Source of the DNA: Strongylocentrotus purpuratus | Taxonomy: Eukaryota > Echinodermata > Echinoidea > Camarodonta > Strongylocentrotidae | NCBI RefSeq assembly: GCF_000002235.5 | Contig: NW_022145559.1 | Location: 248,001-312,000 of the forward strand | Length of the DNA stretch: 64,000 bases | Direction of reading: 5' to 3' | Shown: piece after piece, positions 11,901 through 26,900 of the stretch | Numbering within the stretch: the stretch's first letter is position 1 | Layout of the letters: each line of letters starts with the position of its first letter | Translations under genes and position numbers: made by a program | Notes under the pieces: generated by a model | The model's input: the letters and a program-made list of their open reading frames with translations, nothing else | Told to the model about the DNA's origin: nothing | Databases searched by the model: none

Positions 11901-14900
11901 AAGGTTTGTTCTTTGAATATAAATAAACCTTTGTAGTAAGATGGTAAAGGCAAGGAAGTGTACTTCCGATGACAGGGGCTCCAGAAAGACAGTGGTATCG
12001 TTCAGAGTTTGAAGGAATCGTCAGACCAATATGATTTTTAAATAGTTGCAGTTTTTGCAATATCAAATGAGTACAGAGAGTGAGCGGGAAAGAGAGAGAA
12101 GGAAAGAGAGAGGGGGAGAGAGGGGAGAGAGGGGAGAGAGAGTGGAGGAGAGAGAGATAGAGAGGGAGAGAGATAGAGAGGGAGAGAGAGAGAGAGATAG
12201 TGGAGGAGAGAGAGATAGTGGAGGAGAGAGAGAGACAGAGACAGAGCAAGGGAGGGGGAGACAGAGAGAGAAAGAGAAAAAGAGAGAGGGGAGGGATAGG
12301 GACAGAGAGAGAAGGGGACAGAGAAAACTACATGATCACCAACGTCTTTTGAAAAATATAATCAGGGACAATTTTAATACCATTCTGTATCTTATCCTGC
12401 ATGAAACTAGAAACTAGAAATCGTATTAGGATGACATGTGATATATAATGTTCGCACTTAGCATTTGCATTAGGTTGATGTTTCTAATAAATCTTGGCAA
12501 TCCTGTTAGAGAAAGTGAGAGAGACAGAGAGACAAAAAGAAAGGGAGTGACAAACAAATATGGAGAGATAAAGAAAGACAAGACACAGAAGAGACAGAAA
12601 AAGAAAAAAATTGTCAGACACAGAAAAAAGAGAGGGTATTAGTCCAAGACACAGATAAAGCAAGAGAGAGTGACAGACAGACAGACAGACAGACAGTGAA
12701 ACAGAGACAGAGAGAAAGGTAATATCTTGATGAAATCTGTGAGGGTATAGAAAGACATTACATCTGATTCCATGAGGCGGAGGAGTTACCATAGCGATTC
12801 AATCAACTGTCAAATTAGGAACATGACACACACAGACTAGCTCCCTACAATAACATCAAACCTAACTACTCCAATATTGATTCAATTGAAAAATCGAAGA
12901 CATGGGAATATATTTCATAGCAATTCAAAACAGTTTGATCCACTCACAATTGGAAATCAAAACCACAGAGAGGTCCAAGAAATAAGGATTCATTTCATAT
13001 AAATGGTAAATGCCAGATTAATATTCATGAAATGTTCAGGCGTGCAAGCGTGCCACTACATGTAAATATGCTGTCCTAGATCTGGATGTCATACATGTAA
13101 GTGATATTGAGATTTTGAGTTTAAGGTTACATCAATGTTCATCAAAGGTTTTAGATTGGGAAAAGACTGGGAATATATGTGAAAAGGAAATAATAGAATT
13201 TCAAAAGAGGGATGTTCTCTTTAGCTACATGAATGATAGCTTTCACTTCTAATTTTTCATCACAGCTTGTTTACAGGCACACTGATATTACTACGCAGAA
13301 TTAGATTAACACTTCGGTAGCTTGTTGCCTTTCTGCAGGGTCGCTTGTGTGCCACACATGCAGTTTTGCACAAAAGAGTAGGGAGGATTGCTTTGTGCAA
13401 CACAATTGCTTTGCAAATTACTCATTTATGGTCTTGCTTAGCTCGATGACAATCTTTCGAACACCAGTATGGATTAATCTTGCACTGAAAACATTTTAAT
13501 AATCCTGAAGCATTTTTGCATTATAACTGACAGTTTCCCTAAGGATGATGAATACAATATAGCACAGGTACATCATGTGTGTGGCATTGGAAGGGTTAAA
13601 TACATGAAGTAGATCATTAATTGAGGTGAGACTGTGGGGGTGGGGTATGTCATCTATTTGTGTTATTTTCTTTCTTTTTCTCTTCAAGTTCTCTCCTTTT
13701 TTCATCATTAATTGCATGCTAAAAATCCAGTCTGACTGTTTACATACCGGTAACTAGCATTTTCCTTTGCTCAATCATATATGTACATTTGTAGCAAAAC
13801 TTGGTGCACATTGGTTAATTGATCGTGTCAATATTGACCATTCAATAATGCCTTTTGCTGCTCATGCATGCACTGACTAGAGTGTTTGCACTGCAATTTG
13901 TGACTTTAAATAGATCACGGTAATTTCAAAATGAAGTTACAATGTTTCTGAGGGAATAGAGATTACATACTGTACATCATTAGACAACACAAAATAAAAG
14001 CTATCATATGTTTTTATTTTAAAGAGAGAAAGAATTTGACTCTATATATGATTTATTTATTCACCGTTCATGGGTTGGATTGCCCTTGTCAGCTAATAGC
14101 TTTAAAGGGGTCCAGAAAAGAAGGAAAAAAAGAAAGAAAAAAAAGAAAGAAAGAAAGATACAAAGAAAGAGGAAAGAAAAAAGGAGAGAGAGAGAGAGAG
14201 ATATATAGAAATATATACATGTACTGGTACAAACAACGTGAAACACCCAAAAACTACAATCAGTTAAAATGTATATTGCAGAAATTTGACATCGCATTTG
14301 CACATTAAAAAGCACTTTGACAATGCTGTACACAGAATAGGGCCCAGTGCAGACAGCATTGAAACAGATAAGTTTAAACTTCATGTACAGTATATATGTA
14401 CAATGAACAATGAACAATGTACACATGTAGGTAATATGAACACAGCCCTGGCCCAATTTACACAAACCTAAAAACAAACAAATCTGTTTAAAATCCATTT
14501 GTACGTGCAGACGCATACATGCCATACACGTGTGCCCATAGGATTGGTTCGACAAAGACAGCACTGCAACAGACAAATCAGTATAAATTACATCTAAATG
14601 TACTCAGTAGAAACACAGCACTTATCTAATTCAGACAGACCTCAAACAACACAAATCCAGTAAGTGGTTTAATAGCCTTCATACATCTACTCGATGTGAA
14701 CCCAGCACCGTCCCCATTTAAATCAAGGCCCCCCCCCCCCCCCAACAACATTGGCCTATTCACACTGAGTCCTGAAACAACACAAATCCAGTACACGTGG
14801 CCTCACCCGTGTGAACACGGCATTGGCCCAAATCAAACTAACCTACGATATGAGGCTAAAACAAACAAATCAGTATCAATGAAGATACCAGACTGATCTG

Positions 14901-17900
14901 ACCTCTGCTAGTAGTAATACAATCATTCTAAATCAAATTGGTGAGTTGATCAGATGGGGCCAATTTCATTAATTCAGAATGATTTGATTAGGGATGAATT
15001 CATCTCACATGTCGTGATGAATTCCTCATGTAGAGTGACATGACATGAACATGGTTACAGTATGGATGCACTATGGCTAAGTGCATCTTACCCTTTCAAC
15101 TGGTTCTGCTACTTGGTTGGGCAAATCCCAAGAAATACTGATACGTTACAGAATTGTATTATTGAATTGTAAAAATAAATTGACATTGAAATATAATTTC
15201 ATTTCATGTTTTTATCTGATTCAAGCTCGAGTAGGGCTTTCATAGAGGTGTTTTGGTCTAGTGGATAAGTCACTCGACCGCAGATCACAAGGTACAGGGT
15301 TCAAATCCCAGCTCGACACTAACATCCTTTGGCAAGACGGTACTACATTGTAGTACCATGTATTCATGTTTATAGCCGACGATCGTGATATTGCAGAGGT
15401 CAGGATTTGGGATTTAAATGGCATCAGTGAAGAATTGTGCATGTATTTCAAGGCTGGGAACTTAGTTTTACGAGTCAACTTCTCAATCTACAATCTTGCA
15501 ATTGATTGTTATCATGTAGATTGTTGCTCTGCAATTCAACATTCAACAGTCAGGGCCGACTTTATTTATGATGAATATAATGTCGCCCAAACTTGTTTTT
15601 GTTTAAGTGATTTTGTTTCTAATTATGTACATTATTTGTGTTTTTTTAATTTATAAAAAAAAAATTTAAAAAAAAGGGAAAACAAAACCGTCCAATTGAA
15701 AATGGGAAAATTGAAAATAGTGCCATGGATGGTCGGATACCAGGAGGTTAAACGTTTGACTACAGCACTAGTGCATACATTGTGTGCGGGGAAGCCTGAA
15801 TCCGATGACCGGGGTAATAATATATCTTTGCTTAGAGACATTGTAGATGTAATAAATGCTAATTATTATAAAAGCAGAATATTATCACTATCAGCTTGAT
15901 CAATGCAGACAGTCATGAGATTAATGTGAATTAATGCCGAAGCATACATGTACAGTATGTGTCATATCAAAGTACCCTCGGAAGGAGTCTATGAGAGAAC
16001 ATGTGAAATGGGACACGTGATGACTACCTTTAAACATCTCCCCATGACCCTAAATATTCTTGTATTGACTAATGGCTGATAATTCTCTTTACTCAGGGGT
16101 GAGGAATGTTTGCCTTCAATTTTTCTCTACTTTTCTTTTTGTCTCGAGCTATCACAAGAGCCTACATGATTGTACACACCAGGAGTCTCAGAAACGAAAC
16201 AAAAGCTAGATTGAGATAGATCCTGTTTCTTGTTTGCACACTTCAATGAACATTAGATCTACAGTGAAGTGTAAAGCCAATCTAAAGTCTCGGGAGCCCC
16301 AAGGATTTTCAAAACAAATGTGTTTCAAGTCGAATATCGATGATAAAATACAACATTTAGGTTTTCTGCGTACAACACAAAACCCAAATTATGTATTTGT
16401 TTTATCAATATACAGGTATACATGAGTCTTCAAACACATTTTTCTTTGGGGGGGGGGGATCTTTGCAGAACTGTGTCTTAAATGACATCTTATTTCACAT
16501 GTACATATGTACATGTATACTCTAAAAATAGAAATAATTCCATTCTGGCTGTAAGCGGACAATATGCTATACTGCATGCAAGCCTATATGAATTCAATAC
16601 ACACTAGTAACCTTTACATTTGCATTTGAGAAACTATTAATTTGCCATGACATTGAAAGCATGGGGGAAAATGGATGCAGAATGATGAAAATTTGTCCTC
16701 GACACGTTACATGTACATGTACATGTACATGAGGCTGTACTGTATTCTCACTCTTGCTTTTGATCCTATTTGTTTGGATTTTAATCAATAAAATTTTAAT
16801 TGACTTGAATTGAATTGCTTTCTATGTCTAATTTCATCTACTTCTCACTACCTGTACATGTACAGTAATCCCCCCCCCCCAACTCTCTCTCTCTCTCTCT
16901 CTCTCTCTCACTTTCTCATCTCATCTCAGTCTACTTTTGATCAATATGATGAGTACTCTACATTACAGGAAAAAGAACAATTATTGTGTCATACTATGCA
17001 TGCTTCTGAACAATGCAAGCCTATATTTAGAATGCAAATTTGATAATTATATACTGTACGCCTATTTTACAGGTCACCCTCTGATCTGTGTGTGGTACAG
17101 CCTACAGGGGCCATGAGGCAATTAGAAGCCACTTTGAGGCTCAATTAAAAAATCTAAAATTGCAATCACAAGTCCTCTCTTTATGAATATAAGCAATGGT
17201 CATAAAACAATCGCCAGCTTTAATACTGTACTACAGTGTACAATGTACTACCTTTGAAGGAACAAGCTGATTGACTTTGAGAAAGAGACTATTGTCTATC
17301 TATTCATATGATGCCTCCCTATCGCTATTAAACCCCAGTCTCTTGTCTGCATGCATTCTGGTAACCATGGTAACCGATAGTCACGCACAGATGACGAGGA
17401 GCGCTAAGATAGATACCAAGCTGGGTGGGTTGGTGATATACACAGTATCGTACTGCATCACCTGCTCGGTCTCTATCTCTCACTCACACTGGGAGGAAGT
17501 ATCATGTCTGCTTTTAATTTATTGCAATCAAATTTTAAGGTGATAGATACTGCATGTACACATGTACACCTGTATACACCAAGTAGAGAAGAGGAGATAT
17601 ACATGTACATGCATGGAGTTATGTGATGATGCTGGTTAGTTTCAGCTGATGTAAGACAAAGTAAAGAACTCAGATGACATGCTTTGGTTAAACGATATTT
17701 TGCCCATGGCGCAAAATATCACCAATCTATTTATCTATCTATCAGGCTATAGTTCATCCAGACGTTGAACAAAGCCCTCCTCATAACATTTTCATTCTTT
17801 TCTGTCTCTAGCTATTCTAGTCCAAGCGGCCGTTCCCATGTATGAGGACATACAATAATTTCTACTGAATTTCAATCCATGTTATGTGATGCAAATGAAA

Positions 17901-20900
17901 ATCCACCGAGCTCAAGTTAAATGATAGCAGGCTCGTGCAAATATTTCATGGTCATTGTCTTTAGGTGGTCTGTACATGTACAGTATGTAAGAAAAGAAAA
18001 AAAGGATAATTTCCATATGTTGTCTTTAATAGAGATGTGTTGTCTCGGAGATCAATAGAACATCATTTTCCGATATGAATTTGACCTAATATTGGAATCA
18101 ATTTTAATAATTTAATCTCCAAGCTAGTACAAAAAGTTCTCATGTGAAGGAAAAGAAAATATACACTATTTATATACATGTCCATCTATAAATGAGTAAA
18201 ATTGGCTGAATAGTATTAATAATATTAATAATAATATTTATAAAGCGCCGGTATTCGCCAGGCTCTGATGCTCATGGCGCTTTACACATATCACCCTGGT
18301 TATAGCCGAGCTGCCAAAATACAAGTACACTAGCGCTCAAGCATATCAGGACAGGTAACCATTTACACCTGGGTGGAGAGTGGCAAATGTAGATTAACGT
18401 CTTCCCAAAGGACATAGTGCTACAGTCAGGTGACGTATCCACTAGACAACAAAACTCCTACACATGAATGACGATGATAAAATGATCTACTACCAGATCA
18501 ACCACCCGGAAAGTGTTTTTTAGCCCCTTTCTCTGGTCTCTCAAAATGCCGTTTCTTGGCTTGAAGCATGTGGATAGTGGAAGTCTCTTGATCGCACTCT
18601 GCACGGGATTGATGATCGCAGGCCGAGGGTCATATTGATTGTTTTTCTTGGGAAGTGTTTCAGAGCGGAATTTTGTGACTATTCTGCCGTATAAGTTTAC
18701 TCCTCCGTAAGATTGACAATGTCACTGAACAGATCATGCTACCCCCCCTTTCACAAGGGAGAAAATGTGTACATTTTATACATGCATGTACAAAGACAAT
18801 GGACTAAATTTGTTTGGTGTAAAAGAGCCCTCTAAAGCCTCTATATTATTCACAGGAATGAAGCAAAATAGACAAGTTCTTCAACCCAACCCCCCCCCCC
18901 CCAAACAGGGAAATAAAACGGAATGAGGATGAACGATTAAGACCATATAAAGGAGGTCATTTGAATGGGGACAACATCACTGATTATTCAATACAGTATA
19001 ATTTTCAGAACAAGATCAAAGATTCTGAGTGATGCGCAATGAATCACCCCTAACCCCATTCACATACATGTATACACATCATGTCCATGCCTTGTGCCTG
19101 TATCTAGGAGCAGTATGAACTATGAAACATAGTGTTGTGTGATTACTAAAGAAGGCTTTGTGGCTTAGTCGTGTAGTCCCCTCTTCTTCTTCTTCTTCTT
19201 CCATTTTGAGTACATACCTGTACCTCTTTACAGAGTATTATCGTACTATACTGGGGTGTGTGCAGGTGGACTCTTTACTGTATTGCGGTGACGGTACACA
19301 TGTACATGTACATGTACGCGTTCACCGAAAAGCGGAACCGCTTATTGAAACGAGGGACGGCCGTAACCCCGAGTGCTCCCGCATTGTAAAAGCTCGTCGC
19401 TGAGCGAACACTTGCTATTGTGTTGAGAGCACCAAATATTGTCCACTTAATACATGTACCTATAACACACACACATCAATCCCTACATACTGTATGTTAA
19501 AATGTGAACAGGCCTATGTATCTCAGAGAGTTTTTTTTTCCAATTGATAGGAATGATTGGCACTGGGGAAACGTATTAGACAGACTCAGGTAAGGTTTCC
19601 TTCATCAGCATGAGAGAGTAGCATGTTACATCCAATCACTACTTGCTCATAAACTTGATATTCAGTGAGATTGCAGTGATTGCAAATTAAAGGCCCACTG
19701 CACTACTTGTAGCTACTTGCGCCCTCTACATGTATATATAACAAACAATGCCTAATCGGTGACCATTGGTCCCCCATGATCCTCTTTTTCTTATGCTAAC
19801 TGAGAGCTGAGTTGATGAGATAACCACCTGTCCAGTGACCTTGCAGGGCAGTCTAATACCTCCTATTAACTACGGCAGATAAGCTTTAAAGGGATCGTTT
19901 AACAATGTTAAATCTGAGAAACACGGCCCTACGTGTTTTCATTGTCTGTGATATGGTGTAATATTGAAGCCCTAAAAAAATTGCGCTTCAAAATGATCAA
20001 GAAGTGCCTCAAAAAAGTAAAAATCTTTGAGTGACCGGTTTTACCATACTCGTTTTCCCCAATAGACTGTAGTGTTATGAAAACCGTCAGGCGAACGGTT
20101 TTCAAAATTTGTAATTCCAATCATAAATATCTTGATAATCAGACAGGCGATCGGCTTGTAAAAGTCATGGGGCTCCTGACTGACCTTAAGGTTTATAATT
20201 ATCATTGCATCATGAGCTAAATCCAGAATTTTATTTCAGAATCTGAGACAAAGTTACCGGATCCCTTTAAAGGTTTAGCGACAAACTGTGCAAGGCAGGG
20301 CTCTACACTTTTAAACTTTGTAGGGGTTTATAAAATCATCTTTGATGATTAATCAAGATTTCTTTGTATTGATATCAATAGCAACTACATGTACAATAGA
20401 TCGAGATAGGGGACTGCAAACTTATGATTGATTAGAGAAATTGCGATTAGTTTGGGTCAATCGCAAGAAGGGACCCTGGATAGAAATTGTAGAGCCGTAC
20501 ATGTATGAGTCCCTTTAAGCTTAATATTTTCAACTGGAGGAGAAGGGGGAACCCGACTGAGCCCTATCTATTTATCCAGAAAGCAAATCACCTTTTGGTG
20601 GAAATGTTTTCAGAGATTTTAAATATTTTTTACTCATTCTGAAATTACATGAGAATCCACCTGTTACAAACAATGACAAACCTTAAAATTGGGTAAACAG
20701 GAGACAAGTCTGTTCTTACATGTACATGTATATTTATTTTGGGAAGTCTGAATTTTTTTATGTTATTTCAAGCATGAATTTGTCTACAGCATTAAAGGTA
20801 GAGCAAGGGCACACTGCATTCTAAGGGAGGGGTTCCAGGGGGTGGGGGAGGATTTGTGTCATATGTAAAAACAGAGTCTGGATTTAGAGACTAGATTCCA

Positions 20901-23900
20901 GGGGGGAGGGGGGGGCGGTGTTTCACAAAGACTAAGATGGCCTTAAGTTGGACTTGAACTATGGCAGGTGATTTATGCCCTTAAAAAGTCTTGAACCTGA
21001 TGTGAAATAAGAGTAAAAAAAACCTTTGAAATTATGATCTTCAGATAATGTCTTTTTCTTCAATAATAACGTATCAAAAAGTGTGGATTCTCTAGATTTG
21101 TAACGTCCCTTGAGAGACCAATGGTGAGAGCAACTAGTGGCATGAATGGCCTGCCATAATTCAAGTCCAACTTTTAAGTCGTTCTTACTCTTTGTAAAAC
21201 ACCAACAGGTGAATCTTTCTAGGTCAATCAATGAGAATTTATCTCAATCCAGAGTTGATGATCAATAACAGCATAGCGAGAGAGGCAAACCCATTTCTTA
21301 CATTGAATCCGAGATGCGCAGATGCACATCCTCAGAGAGCATGGATGGACGGACGCCCCGAGCAAACCGCTCTGACCTCCTCACCAATTATTGATTACAA
21401 ATTGGAGACTAGGAGGCAGCAGCCATTAAGGTACTTCACCTTCCGAGTAATTTTCATCCATTTTAGATCAAAACAGTCTCCTGCCTGCCTGCCTGCCGTG
21501 CGATGGATGGCTCGGTTAGCTCAAACCAAGGCTGTGATGTCCTTAGCCACGCTCCAAACATTACGGGATTCTTTATTGCACTGTGACGGTTGTGATTGAG
21601 GAGATAGGGATGTGAATTAACTCTCAATGCCCCGCGGGTAGAAATTACCCTGCTCTTAGAAGGAAAAAAAATCTGGGTTTTCTAAAGCAATGGCAAGGCT
21701 CGATACTTGGTGGTGTATTTATAAGGAAAATGAGGCTGCAAGTCAGAAGGACCCTTTCCAACTTTCTGGATTGAGTCTAAAGCCCCCAATTGAAAGTTGA
21801 ACCCTGTGATCCCCTACCCCCCCCCCCCCCTCACCAAACCCTCTACCCCTCATTTGATAACTGTTTAACAGGTACCTCATGCATAATACCCTGAAAATTT
21901 ATGCAAACATGGACCCCCTCCCCCCCCCCCACCCCCCTGTGCAAAACATATTTCTATAGCGGCCCAGACCCTTTCATTTTAATAACTCTGACTGAAACAG
22001 GATGCCCCCCATGATTTAGATTGAGGAACAAAGGCCATTGAAATATGTTCAATATACAAAGTTACAAACAGTGTCTCATTTTCATGAGAGTTGAGTGCAG
22101 TTCAAACCTAAGTTCATTTTGGCAACTGGGTTGCCCAGCTGGCAAACTCTAATAAATAGTTACATACTGTACGCTGTAAGAAATGTCCTGACTGCACAAA
22201 GTCTAATAAGGGGGAATTGTAATTTGTTTTTCATGAAAATACTGCATTAGCATGGATCATGCATTCTCTGAACCGTGACGTTAACAAGTTAATCATTAAA
22301 AATCCCCATCTGCCCACACGTAGAGTACTTTTATGTGCACACATGTAGAATACTGAATACAGTAGGTTTTCCAGCATGTTTTGGAGCCAATTACTGAATA
22401 TTGTACATTACATAAAAATGCCTAACTTTTATTTTGATTGTAACCAGTAAATTTAAAATATTGGAGGTCTATAATAACGTATACCGGGTACATGTTTTAT
22501 TTGTTTTAATTAATTAGTCAATTTGTGCATGTACACATCCAGATAGTATTAACTGTAGTACCCTCCGTAATAAACACTCTCAATAAATTACATAAAAAGG
22601 CCTAACTTTTATTTTGATTCAATTTCACAACCATAAAATTAATTTCTGTATGGGAGGCCTATGATATTGATGTACATGTACATGTATATGTACATGTACA
22701 TGTATAGGCCTACATGTACAATAGGGACTTTTAGATTTGCACGACAACAACGTGGACTGCTACGTGTGACTGCCAGTGCCTCAAAAGGATGTCACACGTA
22801 GCAGTCCACGCAAATCTAAAAGTCCCTATTAATTCACAATAAACACATGTGACCTAAACATTGTTCATTGTATACAAAACAATGAGTTACTGTTTAGTGT
22901 ACATTGTATCTTGTATGGCACAATCATGAGCAATATGATTTCTGTATGTACCTGTACTGTACATGAGCAATTGAGCTGAGCATAGAAAATGTGACTGAAA
23001 CTTACATCAAATTTCCAAACTTCCCATGAGGCCTGTCTTCACTATCTCGAGATTGCCAAATATCCAGCCATTTGAACTATCCCGATCGCAAACTATCCAG
23101 TTAATTTGCGTCCTCATCAGACCGAAGTAGCAATTAGAAGGATATTTGGTCAGGATTGTCATCCCAAGATATCTTGGGATAGTTTGCAAAATATCCTACT
23201 ATTTGGCAAAATATCCAGCTATTTGTCTCGTGCGTCTTCACTAGACCGAAGATTCGCAATACACGCTAACGTTGAGCAAAATATCTTGAGCTAATTTCTC
23301 AAGGTCGAGTTTCAAGTTTCGAGGTTGAATCTCGAGATAGTGAAGACGCGATTTGTTACTTCGGGATTATTTCCCAAATAGCAGGCTATTTTGCAATCTC
23401 GAGATATTTGGCAATCTTGAGATGATGAAGACGCGCCTATGGAAATGCAACAAAGTATGCAAATAGAACTCTCACTTTCTTTTGCAAGTAATCTTAAGTA
23501 ATTGATGCCCTGTCTCTCAGTTCGCCACGTGATAGTGGTGCATGTTGTACAGTGTACTTGTAAGCATTGATCAAGCCAACATGGCATATATACTTGATGT
23601 GTATATTACAGTAAATGTACATGTACAGTATGTTGTATGCAGGGGTTGTGAAAATGTACATGTATGTAAATATCCTCCATTAAAATTCACAACAAATTTG
23701 GTGAATTTCAGAGTTTCATACATTTGTATCTCTACATGTAGGCTGTTTTTGTTTACATTTGATGATGATACACCGTGCTCTCCTCTCTGAATCTGACAGA
23801 AGCCTCTTAATTTCCTGTGTCAATCTAGAAGCCGCCCCGCCAATTAAGCGGACCATTCATACCCACCTCATCAAGGTCAATTGGGTCTTTGTCATCCACT

Positions 23901-26900
23901 TTCAATTTCATATAATTAAAATGTACATTTTAACACACATGTATCTAACCTACTGTACATGCACACATAGACTGTATACATGTACATTATATCATCGTCA
24001 GACGTCAACAGACATGTTATGCAAGATATGAATCTAGGGTGAGTTACATATTACCATGGCAATGAATGTAATCCAATAAGCCATATAACTTTAGGCTGGC
24101 AGGAGGATTGAATATGAATTCAAAGTCTATGCCAAAGAGAGGATTACAATGTCATTCACTTTTTAATGCCTCTCTCTGTCTCCCTCTGTCTCTCTCTCTC
24201 TCTCTCTCTCTTTCATATACTACTGACATTAGAGGCGCAAGGGCAGTATGGAAGAATTATCTCCTATTTGGGAGACTGTCTCCCATTTCTGCAAAGGGAT
24301 TTACCTCAGCCCAAAATCAAAATTTGATGAGCAGATTCCTCATGAAAAATTGCACGCTCTGACCATCCTCTTTAATAATTTGCTGTCTCCTTTATATAAT
24401 TTTCATATCATTATGAGTTTTTGTTATAAACCGAACTCAACACCGATGGGCTCCTGGCCCCAGAGAGGCAGAAATTTGGCAGGGAAAAATTGCCTTATTG
24501 TTGATGTTTACGTTGTTCTTATCATTCTCATGCAATACATCTACATGCACATGTTATTACACAACCTCCTCCCTCCACAAATAGCAGTAACCATGGAAGA
24601 ATCCTGGATCGATGAACAGGCTTAGACCTACATTGTGTATTAAATTAAAAGTAAAGTAAAAGTAAGTCTCTGATGTGTTTGAACTTTGAAAGACTATAGA
24701 TCTCCCAAATTGGCCTTGTTTTTTTTCTTCTAGACCTACTCAACGATAATAATCACAACAAATAAAATGATAATGATGACAGCAAGTGAGTCATGTGACG
24801 ATTTATCTACAATTTCAAAATCATAGAGCAAATGAGGACAGTCAATGAACAAAATACATGACATGATGACAGCAGAGTTCACAATGATGCAAACTGACGA
24901 TTGAACAGCGACTATCCTCATTTGCCATTTTGCTGTATGAAATTTGAGATAAATCGTCACATGACTCACCTGCTCATCCCAGGATGCATTTTGGTCGTTG
25001 GGGGATTGGGCCTACAGGGACAGGATGAGGGTTAAGAAATCAATGAATAACAACAAATTTAGTTCAATAACATTGGGCTTGTAGTTCATAGTTGTAGCTA
25101 GACCGAAAGCTTCAGTCTCTATAATCGTCGGTTGTTCCACTGAGACTACGTCTGGCTCCACTAAGACCTCCGGTTATAGAGACTGAACGACTGCCTATGC
25201 CAGCCTGTGTTGAACTTATTCCGCTAGATTTTAGTCGCTAGGCCCCTCCCACAAACTTGCCACGGCCGTATTGTTATGCCCCCAAAATCCCCCAAAATGT
25301 CATTTTACCTCGTTCATTTCCAATTTTAAATTAGGCCTAGGCTATAATACATCGGTTCCACTTACTAACTTGATTGATATAATCCGTTTAATGGTCCCTT
25401 TTAAGGAAATTATCGGTCAAAATCGACATCCATGTTGAAAATCTTGCAAGCCGTGTTAAACTCTCGCTGCCGTCAATCTCATCCCTTCTAGTCTACGCCG
25501 AAGGCAAAATGATGATGAAGGAAAAAACTGTGATAACGCCATTACGAACGTGTAGATGGCGCACAGTTTTTCCTTCATAATCATTTTGCCTTCGGCGTAG
25601 ACTAGAAGGGATGAGATTGACGGCAGCGAGAGTTTAACACGGCTTGCAAGATTTTCAACATGGATGTCGATTTTGACCGATAATTTCCTTAAAAGGGACC
25701 ATTAAACGGATTATATCAATCAAGTTAGTAAGTGGAACCGATGTATTATAGCCTAGGCCTAATTTAAAATTGGAAATGAACGAGGTAAAATGACATTTTG
25801 GGGGATTTTGGGGGCATAACAATACGGCCGTGGCAAGTTTGTGGGAGGGGCCTAGCGGCTAAAATCTAGCGGAATAAGTTCAACACAGGCTGGCATAGGC
25901 AGTCGTTCAGTCTCTATAACCGGAGGTCTAGTGGAGCCAGACGTAGTCTCAGTGGAACAACCGACGATTATAGAGACTGAAGCTTTCGGTCTAAGTTGTA
26001 GCCTACTAGATAGATCTAGTCTAGGTCTAGGCCTACAGACTTCAGGATTAACGAAAATTTTAACCTGGGTTTATCATCTTCAAACAAAATGTACAAAAAG
26101 AAAACAGATAGAAATAATATCATGGGCTGGCTGTACCTGGAAAAATGAAAGTTGTAAAACAAAGAAATAAAGTGCAAAAATCAATGGGTTAATATTAAGT
26201 AACTCTTGGATTGGAGTAATTTTGAGTGAGGAGGCCGAGGCCGAGGAGGCCGAGGAGGCCGAGGCCGAGGCATGCATGACCTGGTTTACGTTTTTCTGAT
26301 GAATGAATGTAGACTATTCATTTAGTCTAGATCTAGATCTACTTACCTGGAAGCCAAGACATCTGCCATAAAAACATTCTCGATCCAAAGCCTGAACCTC
26401 TAGCATAACATTCTCGGGAAACTGTTCATCATTGTTTGGGAATAAATTGCCCGGCTCCGAGTAGGCGACCAGCTTCTGAGCGTACCCGAGGATAACCCGT
26501 AGCTGGCCCAGTACCGCCCCGTACGACTCCAACTCCTTCAGGTGAAAGCCACTTCGAAACAAATAACTTTCACGAGTTTGTGATATACTTCTGACAACCT
26601 TGATGAGTCTATCAACACAAGCATCTACAACTTGCACTAAACTTCGGTATCCATTGCCCGGTACTTTGGGGTCAAAATCGAAGTTGTGAGATATTCGTTC
26701 AAGCGCTTCCACGGTCGGTCGCATAGCATCCGCTTCTTGCTCAATCACGCAAAACAAAGTGTAAAATTTCTCTCCTGTACTGCTTCGAAGCTTCTGAAAA
26801 TATTCAATATTGTTGATGATAAGTTGCCTGAGTGTTGATATTGATAACAGGACAGAATTGTCCATAAAAGATGAGCTTGAAGCGTTTGAAATAGCGGAAC

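Noticed and set aside
12046-12417. Frames rich in Arg/Glu and, on the other strand, Ser/Leu
   Set aside because: Products of the GA-rich tract.
14061-14576. 171-codon minus-strand frame
   Set aside because: Hydrophobic low-complexity frame over A/G-rich DNA, with no family resemblance.
15257-15330. Possible tRNA gene with A and B boxes
   Set aside because: Cannot form a proper cloverleaf end and continues into a SINE body. The same applies to 41966-42030 and 34900-35015 (minus).
21231-21599. 122-codon plus-strand frame
   Set aside because: No recognisable domain and no convincing splice or start context; opposite strand to the host gene LIPE. Treated as chance.
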